The notes under the pieces are model-generated. The model was not told the DNA's origin and did not search any database. It saw only the letters and a list, made by a program, of their open reading frames with translations. The position numbers were made by a program, and so were the translations under genes. Positions 13,451-13,793 of a stretch of 13,793 nucleotides of DNA are shown here, in pieces (the stretch's first letter is position 1; each line of letters opens with the position of its first letter). The DNA is from JANOBJ01 sp031411575 (lineage in GTDB: Bacteria; Pseudomonadota; Gammaproteobacteria; Burkholderiales; Burkholderiaceae_C): positions 1 to 13,793 of the forward strand of contig JANOBJ010000232.1 in the NCBI GenBank assembly GCA_031411575.1, read 5' to 3'.

Positions 13451-13793
13451 TGACAAAAGACAGAGTTCTCTCGGGCATGCGCCCGACCGGCGCCCTGCAT
13501 CTGGGCCACTACCATGGCGCCCTGAAGAATTGGGTGCGGCTGCAGTCCGAGATGGAGTGCTTCTATTTCGTGGCCGACTGGCATGCGCTGACCACGCACT
13601 ACGAGAGCCGCGAAGTCATCGAGAAAAACGTGTACGAAATGGTGATCGACTGGCTGGCCGCGGGCCTCGACCCGAACCAGTGCACGCTGTTCCTCCAAAG
13701 CCGCATCCCCGAGCATGCCGAGCTGTACACGCTCTTGTCCATGGGCACGCCGATTGGCTGGCTCGAGCGCGTGCCCACCTACAAGGACCAGCA
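13450..13793 (+). CDS. trpS: Tryptophan--tRNA ligase (3' partial)
   Basis: Class Ic aminoacyl-tRNA synthetase charging tRNA-Trp with tryptophan in the cytosol. The 114 residues visible start MTKDRVLSGMRPTGALHLGH, carrying the PTG and the HIGH-equivalent HLGH (17-20) of TrpS, followed by HGALKNWVRLQ, FYFVADWHALT and the LFLQSRIPEHAEL segment. The KMSKS region lies beyond the window edge. The ATG at 13450 shares a base with the M50 stop codon (TGATG), so the two genes are probably translationally coupled. This M50-trpS adjacency is, as far as I know, common in Burkholderiales. Confidence 0.96.
   Translation, partial: MTKDRVLSGMRPTGALHLGHYHGALKNWVRLQSEMECFYFVADWHALTTHYESREVIEKNVYEMVIDWLAAGLDPNQCTLFLQSRIPEHAELYTLLSMGTPIGWLERVPTYKDQ

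Overview
The window is a GC-rich, gene-dense stretch of chromosome with short intergenic gaps and several start/stop overlaps. Protein similarity, gene order (an uncharacterised COG4255-like gene before recJ; PHP phosphatase, yciO, M50 protease, trpS) and the repeat types all suggest a betaproteobacterium of the Burkholderiales, most likely Comamonadaceae. This assignment comes from recognising families by eye, not from a database search. No phage, transposase, CRISPR or tRNA/rRNA gene is visible.

Layout. Bases 1-2970 (+) hold a compact cassette: MoxR AAA+ ATPase (5' end cut by the window), a DUF58 protein and a membrane-anchored VWA protein. Bases 3066-4172 (+) encode an unusual fusion of a cysteine-less peroxiredoxin-like domain with a 2-oxoglutarate/Fe(II) dioxygenase domain. 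Bases 4200-6437 (-) are lolC then lolD, the inner-membrane lipoprotein-release ABC transporter; the 249-bp gap between them is almost entirely repeat DNA. Bases 6491-9267 (+) are an uncharacterised gene and recJ, joined by an ATGA overlap. Then come a secreted chalcone-isomerase-like protein (9482-10078), a PHP-domain phosphatase (10169-11023), an EamA/DMT transporter (11034-11951), yciO (12046-12690), an M50 site-2-type protease (12773-13450) and the start of trpS (13450 to the window edge).

The genes are mostly housekeeping. The most interesting layer is repetitive and structured DNA. Family 1 is an element of about 80 bp (three potential stems, shared 16-bp core GCCGGGCCGCCCCAAG) present four times: two tandem copies between lolC and lolD, one lying in frame inside recJ, and one in reverse orientation just before yciO. 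The outer stem differs in sequence between copies but still pairs, so structure seems to matter. Family 2 is a 62-bp repeat (42/62 identical, no gaps) that brackets recJ: one copy supplies the end of the upstream gene and the recJ start codon, the other begins 13 bp after the recJ stop codon. A dense set of potential hairpins follows the second copy, ahead of the chalcone-isomerase-like gene. Nothing here forms an obvious new enzymatic or defence system. If the window holds something undescribed, the best candidates are these structured repeats that enter coding sequence and translation-initiation regions, and the redoxin-dioxygenase fusion.
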